Source: Hippopus hippopus (lineage: Eukaryota > Mollusca > Bivalvia > Cardiida > Cardiidae). Taken from it: DNA of 64,000 nucleotides. Shown here in pieces: positions 25,101 to 40,100 of the stretch. The notes below the pieces were generated by a model. The model saw only the letters and a program-made list of their open reading frames with translations, had not been told where the DNA came from and made no database searches. The position numbers and the translations under genes were made by a program. The DNA lies in the NCBI GenBank assembly GCA_946811185.2, contig OX328098.1:44765650-44829649 (forward strand). Reading direction: 5' to 3'. Each line of letters opens with the position of its first letter. Within the stretch, counting starts at the first letter, position 1.

Positions 25101-28100
25101 TTAAGTAAAAACACTACAAGCCAAACATTACAATATTCAGCAAATTGATTTCAAACACGAGGACATGCAAACATTTTTCTATCTAATCCTACGAGAAAGT
25201 TGTGATCCATGGGCAAAGCCAATTTTGATCGCAAAGCTATAATTATTTGAATCCTGGTGGAGGTCCACAATATAAAGCTCCATACCAAATAATTCAGTTC
25301 TTGAATGTTATAAACAAGAAGATTTTCAAATTTTTCTCAATGAAAAGCCCTGTAAAACATGAAACCCATGAGAGGAGAAGATTTTTAAAGAATTCCTTCA
25401 TTTCTGTATAGTGCAAGAAGCCCCCATTCACCAGAGCCACGTTTTTTGACGGATCAAAATTTTACGAACAGTTTTTGAAAAGGGTCACCCAAGGAACAAT
25501 CCTGTGAAATTATTTCGAAATCTGACCAGCGGTTTCAGAGAAGAAGAATTTTGAAGAATTCCTTCATTTCTATATGGTGCAAGAAGCCCCCATTCACCAG
25601 AGCCACATATTTTGACGGATCAAAATTTTACGAACAATTTTTAAAAAGGGTCACCCAAGGAGCATATCTGTGAAATTATTTCAAAATCTGACCCGTGGTT
25701 TCAGAGGAGAAGATTTTTAAAGAATTCCCTAAAAAATTCCATTTGGTTGCAATGGCAACCAGAGTTTTTCATGGAATCAAATTCTGTGAACAGTTTTTAA
25801 AGAGGACCTTCCAAGGAACATTCCAGCCAATTTTGGTCCAAATCCGCCCAGTAGTTTAGGAGGAGTTGATGTTTAAAGAATTGTTGACGACACACGACGC
25901 ACGACTGACACCAGGTGATCCTAAAAGCTCCCCTTGAGCACGTTGTGCTCAAGTGAGCTAAAAAGTTAACATACGGATGGACGCACAACGGACAACGGGC
26001 CATAACATAAGCCTGCTGGCCTTCGGCCAGTGGAGCTAAAAAACTTGTCTAGCACCAATCATGTATCACTGCAGCTTGATAATCAAGGGAGGTAAATAAT
26101 AACGAACTTTATCTTTCATAAAAAGAGTTATTTCCCTTGATTAATGTTTAAATTGAAGTGACAATATTTTGAAGCCCATGTTAAACTTGCGATCCCTGGA
26201 ATGAAGGCAATTTTGACCCCAGACCTACAATATGAAACTAGAATGTGTGGTTATAAACAAAAAGATTTTTTAATCTTGCCCAATAAAAAGTCATGTAAAA
26301 CAAGTTTGCTGAATAAAAGGCCCTGTAAAATATGTGATCCATGACACAGGTTTATCAAGTTTTCACTATAAAAGCCAATGTAAAACTTGTGACCCCTGGT
26401 GTGGAGTCAAACTTGACCCCCAAAGTTAAAATTTGGGCCCTCTTGGTAGAGGCCCATTATATAAAGTTACATGCAAAATTTGGTAGCCCTAGGCCTAAAT
26501 ATGGCTATGTACAAGTAGATTATTAAAGTTTCCTTATATAAGACCATGTAGAACTTGTGACCCCCTGGGGTGGGGCTACATTTGACCCCCTGGGCTATAA
26601 TTTGGGCACCCTTGATAGAGACCCCCTAGATAAAGCTAAATGCAAAATTTGATAGCCCTAGCCCTTATAGCTAGATGCGAAAGATTTTCCTATATAAGCC
26701 CGCCCATGTAAAACATGTTACCCCCCGGGGCGAAGTCAAATTTGACCCTCGGCTATAATTTGGAAACCCTTGGTACAGGTCCACTAGATAAAGCTACATG
26801 CCAAATTTGGTCGACCTAGGCCCCATGGCTAGGTAGAAGAGGAATCTTAACGTTCTCCCTAAATAAGCCCATGTAAAACTTGTGACCCCCGGGGCGGGGC
26901 CAATTTTGACCCCAGGGCTATAAATTGAAGAAACTTGGTAGAGGTCCACTAGATAAAGCTACATGCCAAATTTGGTAGCCCTTGGCCTTACGGTTTCAGA
27001 CAAGAAGATTTTCAAAGATTTTCAAAATTTTTCAGTTTTGTTGCCATGGCAACCAGAGTTTTTGAAGGAATTAAATTCTTTCAAGAAATTCTGAAGAGGA
27101 CCATGGCAGGATCATTCCTGTGAAGTTTCATCAAAATTGGATGGGTAGTTTCAGAGAAGACGTTTTAAAAAAAAGTTAACGCACGGACGGACGGACGGAC
27201 AGACGGACGCACGCACGCACGACGGATAACAGGCCATGACATAAGCCCGCTGGCCTTCGGCCAGTGGAGCTAAAAACTGACTTGCACCATTGATCAGGTA
27301 TCATTCTCAAAAACTTTGGCAATATTCTGACTCAAAATCTATATATAGATACCAGAAGAGGCTATGTAGCCGATTCAGAAAATACTGTATAATATTTATC
27401 TTATATTTGTCTTTTTTACAATAGTTTGCCTGCTATTGCCTTACTTTATGCAGTTTTGAATCATTTCTAAAGTCTGGTGAGATTATGAAATCTGAATAGC
27501 TCCTTTAAAAACGTTGTGGAAAAAGACAAAGTTTTTTTTTTTTATAAAAAAAAGGCTATACTCTGGCCAGCTTTACAATTAACAAGGTTCTGTTTCTTTT
27601 TTGAAAGTTTTCTGTCAATTTCAGCAGCCAATTTAGTACATGGGAAGAAAGCTTTTAGAAACATTGAAGGAAAAAGATAAAATGCTGGGAACCAGCATTT
27701 TTCTTTTTTTTCTCTCAAAATTTTGTCGACCCCTTGAACATTAATTCCAGCATTTTCTTTTTTTCTCAAAATTTTGTTGACCCCTTAACGACGTTCGTGA
27801 CAGTTTCCATTTTCACGCTTCGTGTAACTATCACACTCACTTTTTACTCAAAAAACGGTGAGCGCCTAACACAATTGATCCTGCCGCACTTGTCAATGTC
27901 TGCAGAATGGATAAACCAAGAACTAAAATGGGTCGTTTCATGTCAGCAAAATGAAGAAAAAAGTATTTGAATCAAGCCAAATGATTATATGCGAGGCAAG
28001 AATCCAAAATTATGCTTTCAAAAGATTGGACTGAGTCAAAGTGAATCACCTAACAACGGAAATATGGACACAGATGCTACTACTAGTGCTCTATCTGGCA

Positions 28101-31100
28101 GACGTATCGTTGAGCTAAAACATCCTTTCAGATGCAGAATGATGCTTTCAGTTTGGTCTAGTCCAAAATTATGTCACTTGGTAAAGACTTGCAGAAAACG
28201 AGGGTCTGTACATAACTCTTTCTCCTTTACCAGGTTGTCCCTCAGCTTGATGAGTCTACAGCAGACAACATTAGAAAACATTGATGTCAAAAGAAGAAAT
28301 TGCTCCTAATGATTGACTTCTCTTTTTCGCACAGTGATTTCTGACCCATCAAAGAACTGTGATACATGAATACCAGGTTTTGGTTTAGTGTCTGCAGACG
28401 CGTCAAATTTAGAAGAGTCTAAAATTAGTCGTTTGGAAATGGGTTACATGCTAACATCAGTATTACATTTATATGCTATGAGTTGGTTTATTATGACCAA
28501 CGAACTTGATTCTCATAAATATTGTTGTATTATTGAAAAAATTGAGATAATTTACGTCATATAATGTCTTTGTCTTTGACAAACCCTACATTTACTCATT
28601 AGTTAGTGCCCCATCCACAAACTTAAAATGCATTTTCTTAAAAAATAAGGCTGGTGACCTATTTGTTTTAAGCCTGATTCTTTTAGTTTAGTACCTGAAT
28701 ATTATCTATAAAAAAAATAAGAAAAATCTGAATGTTAGAACATTTAAAAAAATACCTTTGAAAGATACTCTTTGGTTTTTTCCCAAAATAAAGGCATTTT
28801 AGCCATAAGTTAAGGGTTTTTTTTTAAATCTTGATACACAGTATACTCTAAATTATTTTTTTCATTAAATTTGATGTTTCACCAATATAATGACATAAAA
28901 TTTGCTTATAATTGTTGTCATTTAAAAAAATATACATAGACAATTTTCATAGGTGAAATTTCATCCTGAACTGCCACAATGCAGGGTGTACTAAAAGAAA
29001 TATTCATAGAATTTTCCCAAAGCTGGTGACCCCCTCTTTTTATCTCTTATTTTTGTATATCAGATAATAAACTATCACCAAACAAAGTTTCAAGAAATTC
29101 TGAATGTTTTGAAAAAATGGTGAAACTGTAGCGATCGTCTTTAAAGATTAATTCCATTGTTTGAGCCACATTTGATTTGATGTCTACAAATACTTTCAGT
29201 TTGGACAAATCTTAACTTTTTTTGCATGGTAAAGAAATACATGAGTCTTTTTTCAAGTATTATACAGATACAGAACACTCTGTTCCTTTTTTGTAAGTTT
29301 TCTGTTTTCTGCCAATATCAGCAGCCATGTTTAACACCATGTCACAAAGTTTGCAATGGTGTTTTGTACCCTTTCAAAGATGAATTCCATCATTGCGTGA
29401 AATTCAATTCATTTACTGCAAATGCTTACAATGTAGACAAGTCTAACTTTTGTCATTTGGTAATTTAAAGAGCCACAACAGCTACTGATACCAAGGGTGA
29501 CTCAATATATTCTCCAGCTAAGGGTTTAGGCAGAGAAGACATTCCAACCTAAAGTACACTATGCAAATAGGACTATAAAGAAAAATAGGGAGTAGCTGCA
29601 GAAAACACTCATAACTGGAACAAATGAGCTGTGGCCCTCTAAAAGGTTAGAAAACATTGTGGGAAAAACAGAAAATGCAGCTTTTTCTCCTTTTCCCATC
29701 GTCTTTTTTTTAAAAGCCATTTTCTCTTGGTGAAAACTGCTGTAGTTTCTGGTTATTGGCTGAAAATAAAGTTTCTGACCAATACTTTAAAATGAAGTTT
29801 CTTATAAATAGTTTAGTTGAACATCTGGTTAATAGTTAAACATCTAGTTTCCAATGAAAATCTAGTTTCTGATCAATAGTTGAACATCTATTCTCTTATT
29901 AATGACAGAACATTTAGATATTGTTAATAGTTGAACATCTAGTTTCTAGTTTACACTCAAACATCCAGTTTTTGGTTAATATTTGAACATCTACAGTTTT
30001 CAGCAGGCAGGCAGGCAGACAGATAGACAGAGGTGGGTGGATAGAACAACAGACAAACAGGCTGATTCTAGCGTGTGTACATTCCTTTTGTAGGGGCATA
30101 ATCAAAACTTGTGGCACCAAAAATGGTTTTTGTCCCTAATGGGGACAGCTTCATCAAGATCTTTAACAGATGCTGTCCACTCTTTTGCTGACAAATTATA
30201 ATAACAACAAGCACGACAGAACAAGAGCCATTGGCTCTACAGTGCCCACCTGAGTAAAGTCATCTAGAATTGATAAAGTTGAAGATACCCTGGTTGTGAT
30301 GATGAAAACACATGTCTGTTAGTGATCAACTGTTTGATCCAACATGACCCAGTTTCAAACCTGCTCAAAGAATGATCAAGACAAACATTCTGATCAAATT
30401 TCATGAGTCTCAGACTGAAAATATGGACTTTAGAGTGCACACAGGGTTTTTCTAAGATTAGTTCCAGTGACCTACCTTTTGACCTGACATGACAAAGTTT
30501 TAAACTTGTCTTCAATATCATCAGGACAAGGTTTCTGACCAACTTTCATGAGTATTAAACTGAAAATGTGGCCTCCAAAGTGCATACAAGATTTATGTAA
30601 GATTCGTCCCATTGACCTAATTTTTAACCCGATGTGATCCAATTTCAACCTTGTCTGAGATATCTTAAGGGCAAACACTCTGACCAACTTTCATGAGTAT
30701 GAAACTCAAAATGTGTCCTTGAATGCACTCAAGGTTTCTAAGATTTAAGGAAGTTTTCTCCTTTTTAATCTGACGTGACCCTATTTCAAATTTGTCTGCA
30801 ATACATGTATCATAAAGACAAACAATTTTACCAAGTTTCGTGAGTATTAGACTGAACATGTGGCCTCTGGTGTGCACAAAAGGTTTTTCTATGATTTTCC
30901 CCTGTGATTTACTGTTTAACCTGATCTGACCTAATTTTAAATTTTTCCAAGATATCATCAAGCCAAAACATTCTGACTCAGTCTCATGAGTGTCAGACTG
31001 AAAATCTAGCCTTTATACTGTACACAATATTTTTCTAAGATTTGATCCAGTGACCTACTTTTTGACCCAAAGTGATCCAATTTCAAATATATCATCATGT

Positions 31101-34100
31101 AAAAGCATTCTGACGAACTTTCATAAGTATCAGACTGAAAATGTGACCCCCAGGGTTTACACAAGTTTTTACTAAGATTTGTCCCAGTGACTTACTCTTT
31201 GACCAAATGTGACCTAATTTCAAGTTTGGCCGAGATATTATCAAGAGAAACATCCTGACCAAGTTTCATTAGTACTGGATTGAAAATGGGGCCTCTACAG
31301 CACACACAATTTCAAACCTGTCTGAAATATTATCAAGACGAAAATTCTGACCAAGTTTCATGTCATTGAGTATCTGGCAACAGAAAATGTGACCTCTAGA
31401 GTGCACACAAGGTAATCGTTGAAGACCGCATGACGCAAAACGGATGACAAATCAAGGACATGACACGATCACTAATGCTTCCTTGAGCAAAAAAAGAAAG
31501 CTCTAAAATTGCAACATCTGCATGTTATGGACTGATTGGAACTGGTTAATATATGTAATGCAAAATAAATGAAATGGACTTTCTCAGTCAGTATTTAAGA
31601 CAGATATTTCCAAGCAGTCTTTGTCAGAATATTTAACAAATAATGCGTGCAGTGTAGATCAATATCAGACGGCACAGAATGTGCTGTCTGATCTTCATCT
31701 ACAGTTAGCATAAAGAATTTAAATCTAGTTTCAGCCCTGCAAGGGTCACCTTATCTCAATTTTATTGTACTTTGGAATGGAAGCTCTATAGTAGGTCTAT
31801 CTCTCTGTTACCAATTAGCTCCCATCTTGCGTTTTTTGGCAATAAAATGCAGAGTGAGTAGATCAAAGACCACACTGCACAGAATGTGCAGTCTGATCTT
31901 GATCTACAGTCAGCATGAACAATTCAATTCCAGATTCAGCCCTACACTTGGGTCAAGTTACTATATGAGTGTTTTTTACTACATCTTCTTAATTATGTGT
32001 TTTTTTTTCCAAAAAGACAGGCGTTTAAATTTCTGCAAATCTTATTTTTGCTTTGTCCTGTCTGAGCATATTAATTTTGGTATTTAACATCTGCGGCACT
32101 TGAAATACGAGAATTACTGTTGACAAATATCTACTTCTGTTTCAGGAAACTTCCAGTTTTGTATAAATATCATATAAGTCTATCATATAGATATCTATAT
32201 CCCCACACTGTCATAACGCTTAGGCTGCTAAGCGTGACTCAGTGTCCTTTAGTGGACAGTGAAGATCAAGATCAGACTGCAGAGAACCTGCAGTATGATC
32301 TTAGATCTACACTGTTCAATAAGGAGATATTTTTTATCAAAAAAATGTTTCAAATAACATTATTTAGGTTGTTACTATCAGCTTGAAAGTTTTATTTAAC
32401 TTATTTAGCAGGATAAGGCTTAAAATACCATCCTGATTAACGATCAATAGTCTAAATTATACTATGTCGGGCAACCTCTATGTTTGCTTTGTAAAAGAGT
32501 ATTTGAGAAAATTAATTGTGTGTTTTTGAAATAGCCTGTAATTTATACATGTAAAAACACAATTACCAGTTTCCTAAAGTTGTTTAATTATAGCAGGCAA
32601 CAGTAGTGTAATTTACCGTAAGTAAAATGGTCAGTATTGACCTATTGTCATATCTGAAATGTGAAATGGACCACACTACTGTTTTATATATATATATATA
32701 AAACCCTGTAACTGGAAGTCATCCATGTTTTTGATACTGTATTGTCTACATACAAAGTCAGATTTTATAATCTGCGTGTTTAATTTCTGTGGCCTTCGGT
32801 CAGTTCGCAGACATAGCAGAAATTAAATACCCCCAGAAAAAAACATTTATACAGTAACTAAATTTTGCATTTTTTGCGTTTTTGGCAAAAAAAGCAGGCT
32901 GTGTAAATAAAGGATCCGACTGCACAGAATGTGCAGTCGAATCTTGATCTACATTCAGCAAAAACAATTAAAATCCAGGTTCAGCCCTACAAAGGTCAAG
33001 TTATCTAAATTTTATTGTAGTTTCGAAATTGATAGAAGCTCTAAATTGTAGGTCTATCTCTCTGTTACCTATTAGCTTCATCCTTGCGTTGTTTAGCTAG
33101 TTCATTCCTTATAATGGCTTTTGGCCCGAAGTGTTTTGTGTATATTTTAGATCTCACAATTGACAACAAGTTCCTAAAGTTAGTCCCTCCATCTCCAGTC
33201 TGTGTGTAAAATAAAATAAACAGCATTTTTTGTTTGCTTACATTGTAAAACATTTCAGGCTGTACCAAGTTGAATGCAATCGCAGATGACAAAAGTGGAT
33301 AAAGTAGTTGAGTTTTTCTCTGAAACAAGAAAAATATGTGGAAAAAGGAGAAAATGCTTTTTGCCAGCTTTGTTGTGGGTGTAATGCTTTAAAATATCAG
33401 GGCCTCTTTGTATACAAGGATAGGCATTGAGATTTTATTCACAAAGGAACATGGTCCATTCAGATTAATTGAGATTTTTTAGAAAGCATTGAAGGTGTAA
33501 TGGCTGTTACACCTCTACCGCATGACAAAATTTTAGACATTTCCAAATTGAAAGCATTTGCAGATGACAATTTCAGTGTGGCTCAAATGATTGGATTTTC
33601 CTTTGATAGGGTAGAAAAAATTGTGGGAAAAGGAGAAAATGCTGGTATCCAACATTTTCTCCTTTTCCCACAATGTTTTCAAAAGGCTTCTTTCACAGAG
33701 TCATTAAAAGTCAGCATTGCGTGGTCATGAGTTAAGTGAGCTAAAAGTCAGAACCTCTGTGATATGAAACCAAGGTATAGGTTACATTCTTTGGTAGATA
33801 ACAGGCGGCTGCAAAATATCATTTACTTTTTTTTTGTGGTTTGTAAATCCTTGTCAGATTGAACCAGTCCAAAATTTTGTCATGTGATAAAGAGTTAACT
33901 CTTTACACAACAACAAAATGTTAGACATGCCGAGATTGAAAGCATTTGCAGACAACAAAATAAATGTGACTTAGAAATTGAAATTTGTTTTTGGAAGGAG
34001 AAAATTTGCTGGTTACCACAATGTTTTCAAAAGCCTCCTCCATCAGGGTAATCAAAACTCAGGATCATGTAATAAAGAATATATGGCCTGCAACATGCGA

Positions 34101-37100
34101 AACGGGGCATTCGGACATTTGCGTAAAGTGTCGTTCCGGATCAGCCTGTGCAGTCCGCGCAGGCTGATCCGAAACAACACTTTCCGTTTCTATGTAATTT
34201 TCTGTTTTGCGCAAGTCTACTGTAGCACAAAATCTAATGTAGTCGTAAAGTGCCATCTTGGATTAGCCTGCGCGGCATGCGCAGGCTGATCTGAGACGAC
34301 ACTTTACGCAAATGTCCGAATGCCCCTTTTTGTGTGTTGCAAGCCATATTATAGACTACCTGAATTTCATCCACTTTTTCCTTCACTTTCTCGATACTGC
34401 GAATTTCTTCATCGTCAAAATTAAAAATTATGTTGGCTTTTTCGCTGAATGTAATCAATGCAATTCTGGTTCCATTTTTACCTGCCAGAAAAAAGAAGAC
34501 AGAGAATCAGATTAGCTGGAAGTATTCCCAAGAAAAAAATCATATTAATTTCTATGTATCTAAGGTTCTCGGTTTAAATCCCTTGGTTACATTTAAAGTC
34601 AGTTAATTTATTGTTTTTGTCTTTTCTTGGTCACAGTTGTTTTCCTGGGTCTTTCTTCTAAAACACCATAATTTAAATCGTCACCAAACAGCCTTATTTT
34701 ATGGTGAATCAGATTTGACCAATATCAATATGAACGGCAAGATGGACTTGGATGGTCACAAAATACAGATGATCACCAGAAAGCGGTGAAAGCTTGCCTG
34801 CAAAGTGGATTTGAAAAAAATGACCATTTTGCATTAGATGAATTCAGCACTTTGTCAACTTATTAATGCTAGGATGATATGTGACCAAGGGTCAAATGGC
34901 ACTTGGCTGCTGTCGTTGGTAGAATTAACATTCAAGCACTAAGTAGAAGCAGTTGTGGCCCTCTCTGAAGTCCAAGTCTAGTTTCATATTACTAATCCAT
35001 AATTATATTTGTGTATCACCAACTTTATTATTTCATACATCAAATTTTAAACAATTACCGATATGGACAAACACTGATAGATAGATACTTTTTTATATTA
35101 TACTGAATTCTCTCTTCTTATAATAATGTGTCTACTACATAAAAAACTACACATTTTACATTAGATCTACTTAGCAACTTAATTAGTATCAAGACCAATG
35201 AAATTTAACAATTTTTAGCAACCAATCATGAATGGGAAAAAAAGGATATTGGTGGAATAGGTTATTGTACACATGTATAAAGTTTCACGAAATTCCGTCC
35301 AATGATATTGGAGATATTGTCCTGGACTGACACACAGACAGACAGACAGAAGGACGGACAGAAGGATGGATGGATGGACAACGCTAAAACTATATTCCTC
35401 TGCCTTTGGCGGGGGATAACAAGAGGGCCACTGGCCCTAAATGGCTCACCTGAGTAAAGTCATCTATGGTTGATAAAGCTGGACAGATCCTGGTTTAAAT
35501 GATGTAAAACGCATGCATGTAAGTGACCTACTTTTTGACCAACTTGACCTATTTTTGAACATGTAAGAGATATCATTCAGACAAACATTCTGATAATGTT
35601 ACATGATTATCAGACGTAAAATGTGGTCTCTAGACTGCACACAAGTTTTTTCTAATATTTGGCCCAGTGACCTACTTTTTTATCTTTTGTGACCCGGTTT
35701 CAAACTTGTCTGAGATTTCAAAAAGATAACCTTTCTGACCTAGGTCCATGAGTATCAGGCTGAAAATGTGGCCTCTAGACTGCCGAAACATAGCTATACA
35801 TGCTTACTTAAGAAAAATATTTCACCTACACATTCCCTTGACATATACATGTATTTTTGAAATAAAACACAAAAAAAAATGTATTTGAAGACTTGACCTA
35901 TGGGTCCAAATCTCCATGACTTTTTGGGCCGTTATCTGAAGACTTAGCAAAAAGTGGGACAATAAAAATTGTCTAGCACATGAAACATTCTGCTCAGGAA
36001 AACATGCACAACTGTTCTCAAATGTCAAGACACAATGTTTCATTGCTGTCTCAATAAAACCTGTTCTTGTTTAAAACAGCATCAGCATTTCACAGACTTA
36101 TTGTGTTTGTTATTGAAAATGGATTATGATAAATGCAGTCAAGAACATGGAAGTCAGGTATGTGTACTGAATTGTAAATGAGACGGTTTTCTTGACTGAG
36201 TTTAAAATTGGATGTGTCCATATTAATGCACAATGAGACCTGGTCCCAATATAGGGTTTACGTTTACTGGTACACCTTTCCTATTGAGCAGAAACTTCAC
36301 AAGGAAATGACATGTCAAGTTCATAAGTTTAATATGTATTCATGTTAAAATCAAGCTAGATGCTTTCTTGCATAAACATTTGTAGATCTTGCTAAATATT
36401 TAGTAGTTTTAGAGTTCACATAGTTTTTTTCAAGATCTACATGTTGTAATTTCTGTATGTGATGGTCTGGTACATTAAAGATGAGTGTACAGTGAAAACA
36501 GAACATTGTAAAATGACCCATTTCATGTTTTCCTTTGGAGTTGAGATCAGTGACTGTAATAATAAAGTTGTAAATATAACAACATGACTTTCATATTCTA
36601 TCATTTTCTAGGATGAGCATGCTTTTTTAAATGACTCTGAATGGTAAGCGGGATAAACTTGTATGTCTACCCACATCACTGTGCAAGAACATGTACTAAT
36701 TAACCCTTTACAAAAAAACCCTACTTAACTCCTCAGCAGAACAATTCCACTTCAAACAACCTGGAGGAAGAAGGCTTTTAGAAACGGTGTCGGAAAAGAA
36801 GAAAATACAGGTAACAAGAATCATCTCCTTTTTCCACAATGATTTCTAAACCTTCTAAAGACAAAGTACACCATCTTTTAAGTCACTTTTAGTTATGACT
36901 TCTGAAAATGTTTCCAATATGAGAAAGTCTTAAATTTTAATGTTTGGTAAAGAGTTAAAAAAGACCCTTAACCCTTCCCCAAACTACAAATTTCAGACCC
37001 TTCCAAAAGTCTTCTTCTCTAAAGTTGTTTAAACTTGGCATTGTTTGGCCAAGGATTACATTGTAGCCTTCTAAAAATGTATAGAGTTTATTTCATCAGC

Positions 37101-40100
37101 TTGTGGTTAATATGGGGAAATATCTGCCGAAAAAGGGAAAGGTATGCGAAAATAACGAGTGCCGTAAGGCATGAGTTATTTTCGCGGACCTTTCCCTTTT
37201 GAGGCAAATATTTCCCCATATTAACCACAAGCTGATGAAATAAATTATATATTATATTTCCTCTGATTATTTTGTCAACGAATGCCACTTTTAAAACTTA
37301 AAAACTTAAAAAACTTAAAAAAAGTAGTTCCAGATTTTCGGCAGGAGGAAAATATTCACTGTGACGGGGAAATAATTCCCCCCAGCTTAAATTACGACAT
37401 TTCTTTACCCATAACATTTCTAAAAATAGACACATGAAATATAATATAATGCTTTATTGATTTCTTCTCTATTGCAAAAAGTTCTAACGATTTCAGCTAC
37501 ATTTCATTTGTCAATTGCAACTTCTTCAAATAATGGCAAGTGTACAATTTTGTCATCTTTTAACACTTTACTTAGCGATCCATAGTTTTAATGACCCATA
37601 GGATAAATGCTTTGGTAAATATAACAGTGACCAGCATTTTTTCTTTTTTCCACAATGTTTTCTACCTTTACCAAAGCAAATTCCAATTTTAGAGTCAGTT
37701 ATTTTGTCTTCTGCAAATGCTTTCAATTTCGACCAGTCTAAAATTTTGTCATCTAGCATGTAGTTACTTTTAATGAACCTTAAAAAGGCGACAGCATTTT
37801 CTCCTTTTTTCACAATGTTTTCTACTGTTTCCGAAACTCATTTCAATTTTTAGACTAATTCATTTTGTCTTCCGCAAATGCTTTCAGTTTGGACCTGTCT
37901 AAAATTTTGTCATCTGGCAGAGAGCTTAGTCAACTGCTGCAGATGCAAAACAGAACAACGATCGACGTAACAGAAAGGGTAAGCGATAAACTGATACCTC
38001 CTGTTGGATCCTTTGATATACCAAACTTATAGCAAATGATCTTGATGAATTGCTTTGCATTGTCTAGCGATATAGGACCGATACTGCTAGACACATCCAC
38101 AGCAAAAACAATATCTAGGCCAGCCTTTCCAACACTCAGTTTCTCTGAAAGATGAAACGTACAAAAGCTTGTTACTCATAATTGCGACACTTTACCGAAT
38201 AACGCAATTCTAGACTCGTCCCATGAAACATACAAAAGCTTGTTACTCATAATTGCAACTCTTTACTGAACAATGCATTTCTAGACACTTCCCAGTTCAA
38301 AGCATGTGTTGATGACAAAAAATATTTTGCTAAAATGATGAAATTTGTTTTCAAACCTTTACCACACAATACTGAGTTTAACTCTTTACCAGACGACAAA
38401 ATTTTGGTCTTGTCCAATTCAAAGCATTTGTAGACGACAAATTAAATGCTACTCAAAACATGAAATTTGTCATTCATAGGGTAAAAAAAACATTATGGGA
38501 AAAGGAGGAAATGCTTGTTACCTGCATTTCCTCCTTTTCCCACAATGTTTTCAAAAGTCTTTGCTCTCAGGATCGTTGAAAGTCGGCATTGTGCAGTAAA
38601 GGGTTAAACGACCCTAAGAAAGAGGTATTTTCAAAACACTGTGGGAAAAGGAGAAAATGCTGTTAATCAGCATTTTCTATTTTTCCCACAACATTGGAAA
38701 ATCCTTCCAAAGACAATGTTTAATTTTTGAGTCACACTGATTTTGTCTTCTGTAAACAATTTCATACTCTCAACTAGGACAAATCTATAAGGTTTTGTCT
38801 TCTCAGTTAACCCTTTACCAGCTGCAAAAATTTTCGATCTGTCCAAGTTGAAAACATTTGCAGATGACAAATTGAATATGGTTCCATTCATGAGATAGGT
38901 CTCTAAAAGTGCAGAAAACATTGTGGGAAAACAAGTTTTCCCCAGCATTTTCTCTTTTTCATAAAATGTTTTCAAAAGCCTGTTTCATCTGGGTCCTTTA
39001 AACTCAGGAGTGCGTGGTGAAGGGTCAAAGAGTTAAAGGGTAGAAATTATTGTAAGGAACGCCTATTTTGTCCAGGTTATTAAGGCTGGGAATTATTTGA
39101 CAACAGCTAAGGTAGTAGACCCCTAATGGAAAAAGCTATTTCCACGATGATATTATCCTACAAAATTTGCTATGATTAAAAATGAGTTTTATTGTACTAC
39201 TTTAACTGTGCTCTTTTTTCCTTCTTAGAATAATTATTTATAAATCTAAAACCCACTATATCCTCATTACAAAGGGAGATAATAATTACCTCCCTTCTCA
39301 GGAAACTAACAAAAGTATCAACAAATAATGTCAAGATAGACTTCAAAGGAATTTCTGGTCGGTTAAAAATGTGCAAAAGTATTATATCAGTATAAATCCT
39401 TATTTATTATCTAACAAGAAATTTTATTCCATGTTGCACTAGAAGCGTTAGGGGTCTATTACCTTAACTTATTGTCTTCATGAAATCAGTTTTAAGTCTT
39501 TAGCGGACAACAAAGTTTTAGACTTCTCCTGAATGGAAACTTTCCTTATTCATTCCTGGCAACAAATAAAATGTGACTTTAATGGTAGGATTTGTCTAAA
39601 CTCTATACCACATGACAAAAATATAGACTTGTCCAGATTGAACGCATCTGCAGACAACTAAATGTATATTAAATGTGGCTAAATTGATAGGATTTCTCTT
39701 TGATTTGGTAGAAAATATTGTGGGAAAAAGGAAAAAAATACTGGTTACCAGCATTTTCTCCTTTTTCCAAAATGTTTTGAAAAGGCTGCCCCTTCTTTCT
39801 CAGGGTCGTTAAAACCCTGGATTGTTTGGTATAGGGTTAAAGAGGGTGCAAAATTTGCAAAAAAGGAAAAAAAGCTGGTTACTAGCATTTTCTCCTTTTC
39901 CCACACTGTTTTCAAAAGCCCTCCTTCTCACAGTTGTAAACTTATAACCACACAATCCTCCATTACAATGACACTGAGGAAGAAGGTTTGGTCTTTGGCA
40001 ATATTAACATTTTCTCACACGGCTAGAAGCAAATACAAGCACTGGGAAAGTAACTACAACCTAATATTTTCTATTTATCAATAGCTGCTAGCCACATGGC

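Larger units (their letters stand above)
36703..39030. mobile_element. Cluster of about seven palindromic MITE copies
   Basis: Copies near 36703-36958, 36970-37065, 37562-37790, 37790-37930, 38390-38605, 38605-38815 and 38812-39030, several sharing TTAA boundaries head to tail. Exon 6 (37998-38144) and a separate fold-back (37087-37245) lie between them. Confidence 0.75.

Noticed and set aside
27989..28309. 106-codon open frame on the plus strand
   Set aside because: No recognisable domain, contains MITE-like sequence, and lies in an intron of the factor B-like gene.
30264..30961. Three similar minus-strand open frames
   Set aside because: They follow the tandem units of a pearl-like repeat and show no protein-family features.
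36703..39030. CRISPR-like array of regularly recurring repeats
   Set aside because: Repeats are long palindromes with TTAA ends and variable spacing in an intron; they are MITEs.
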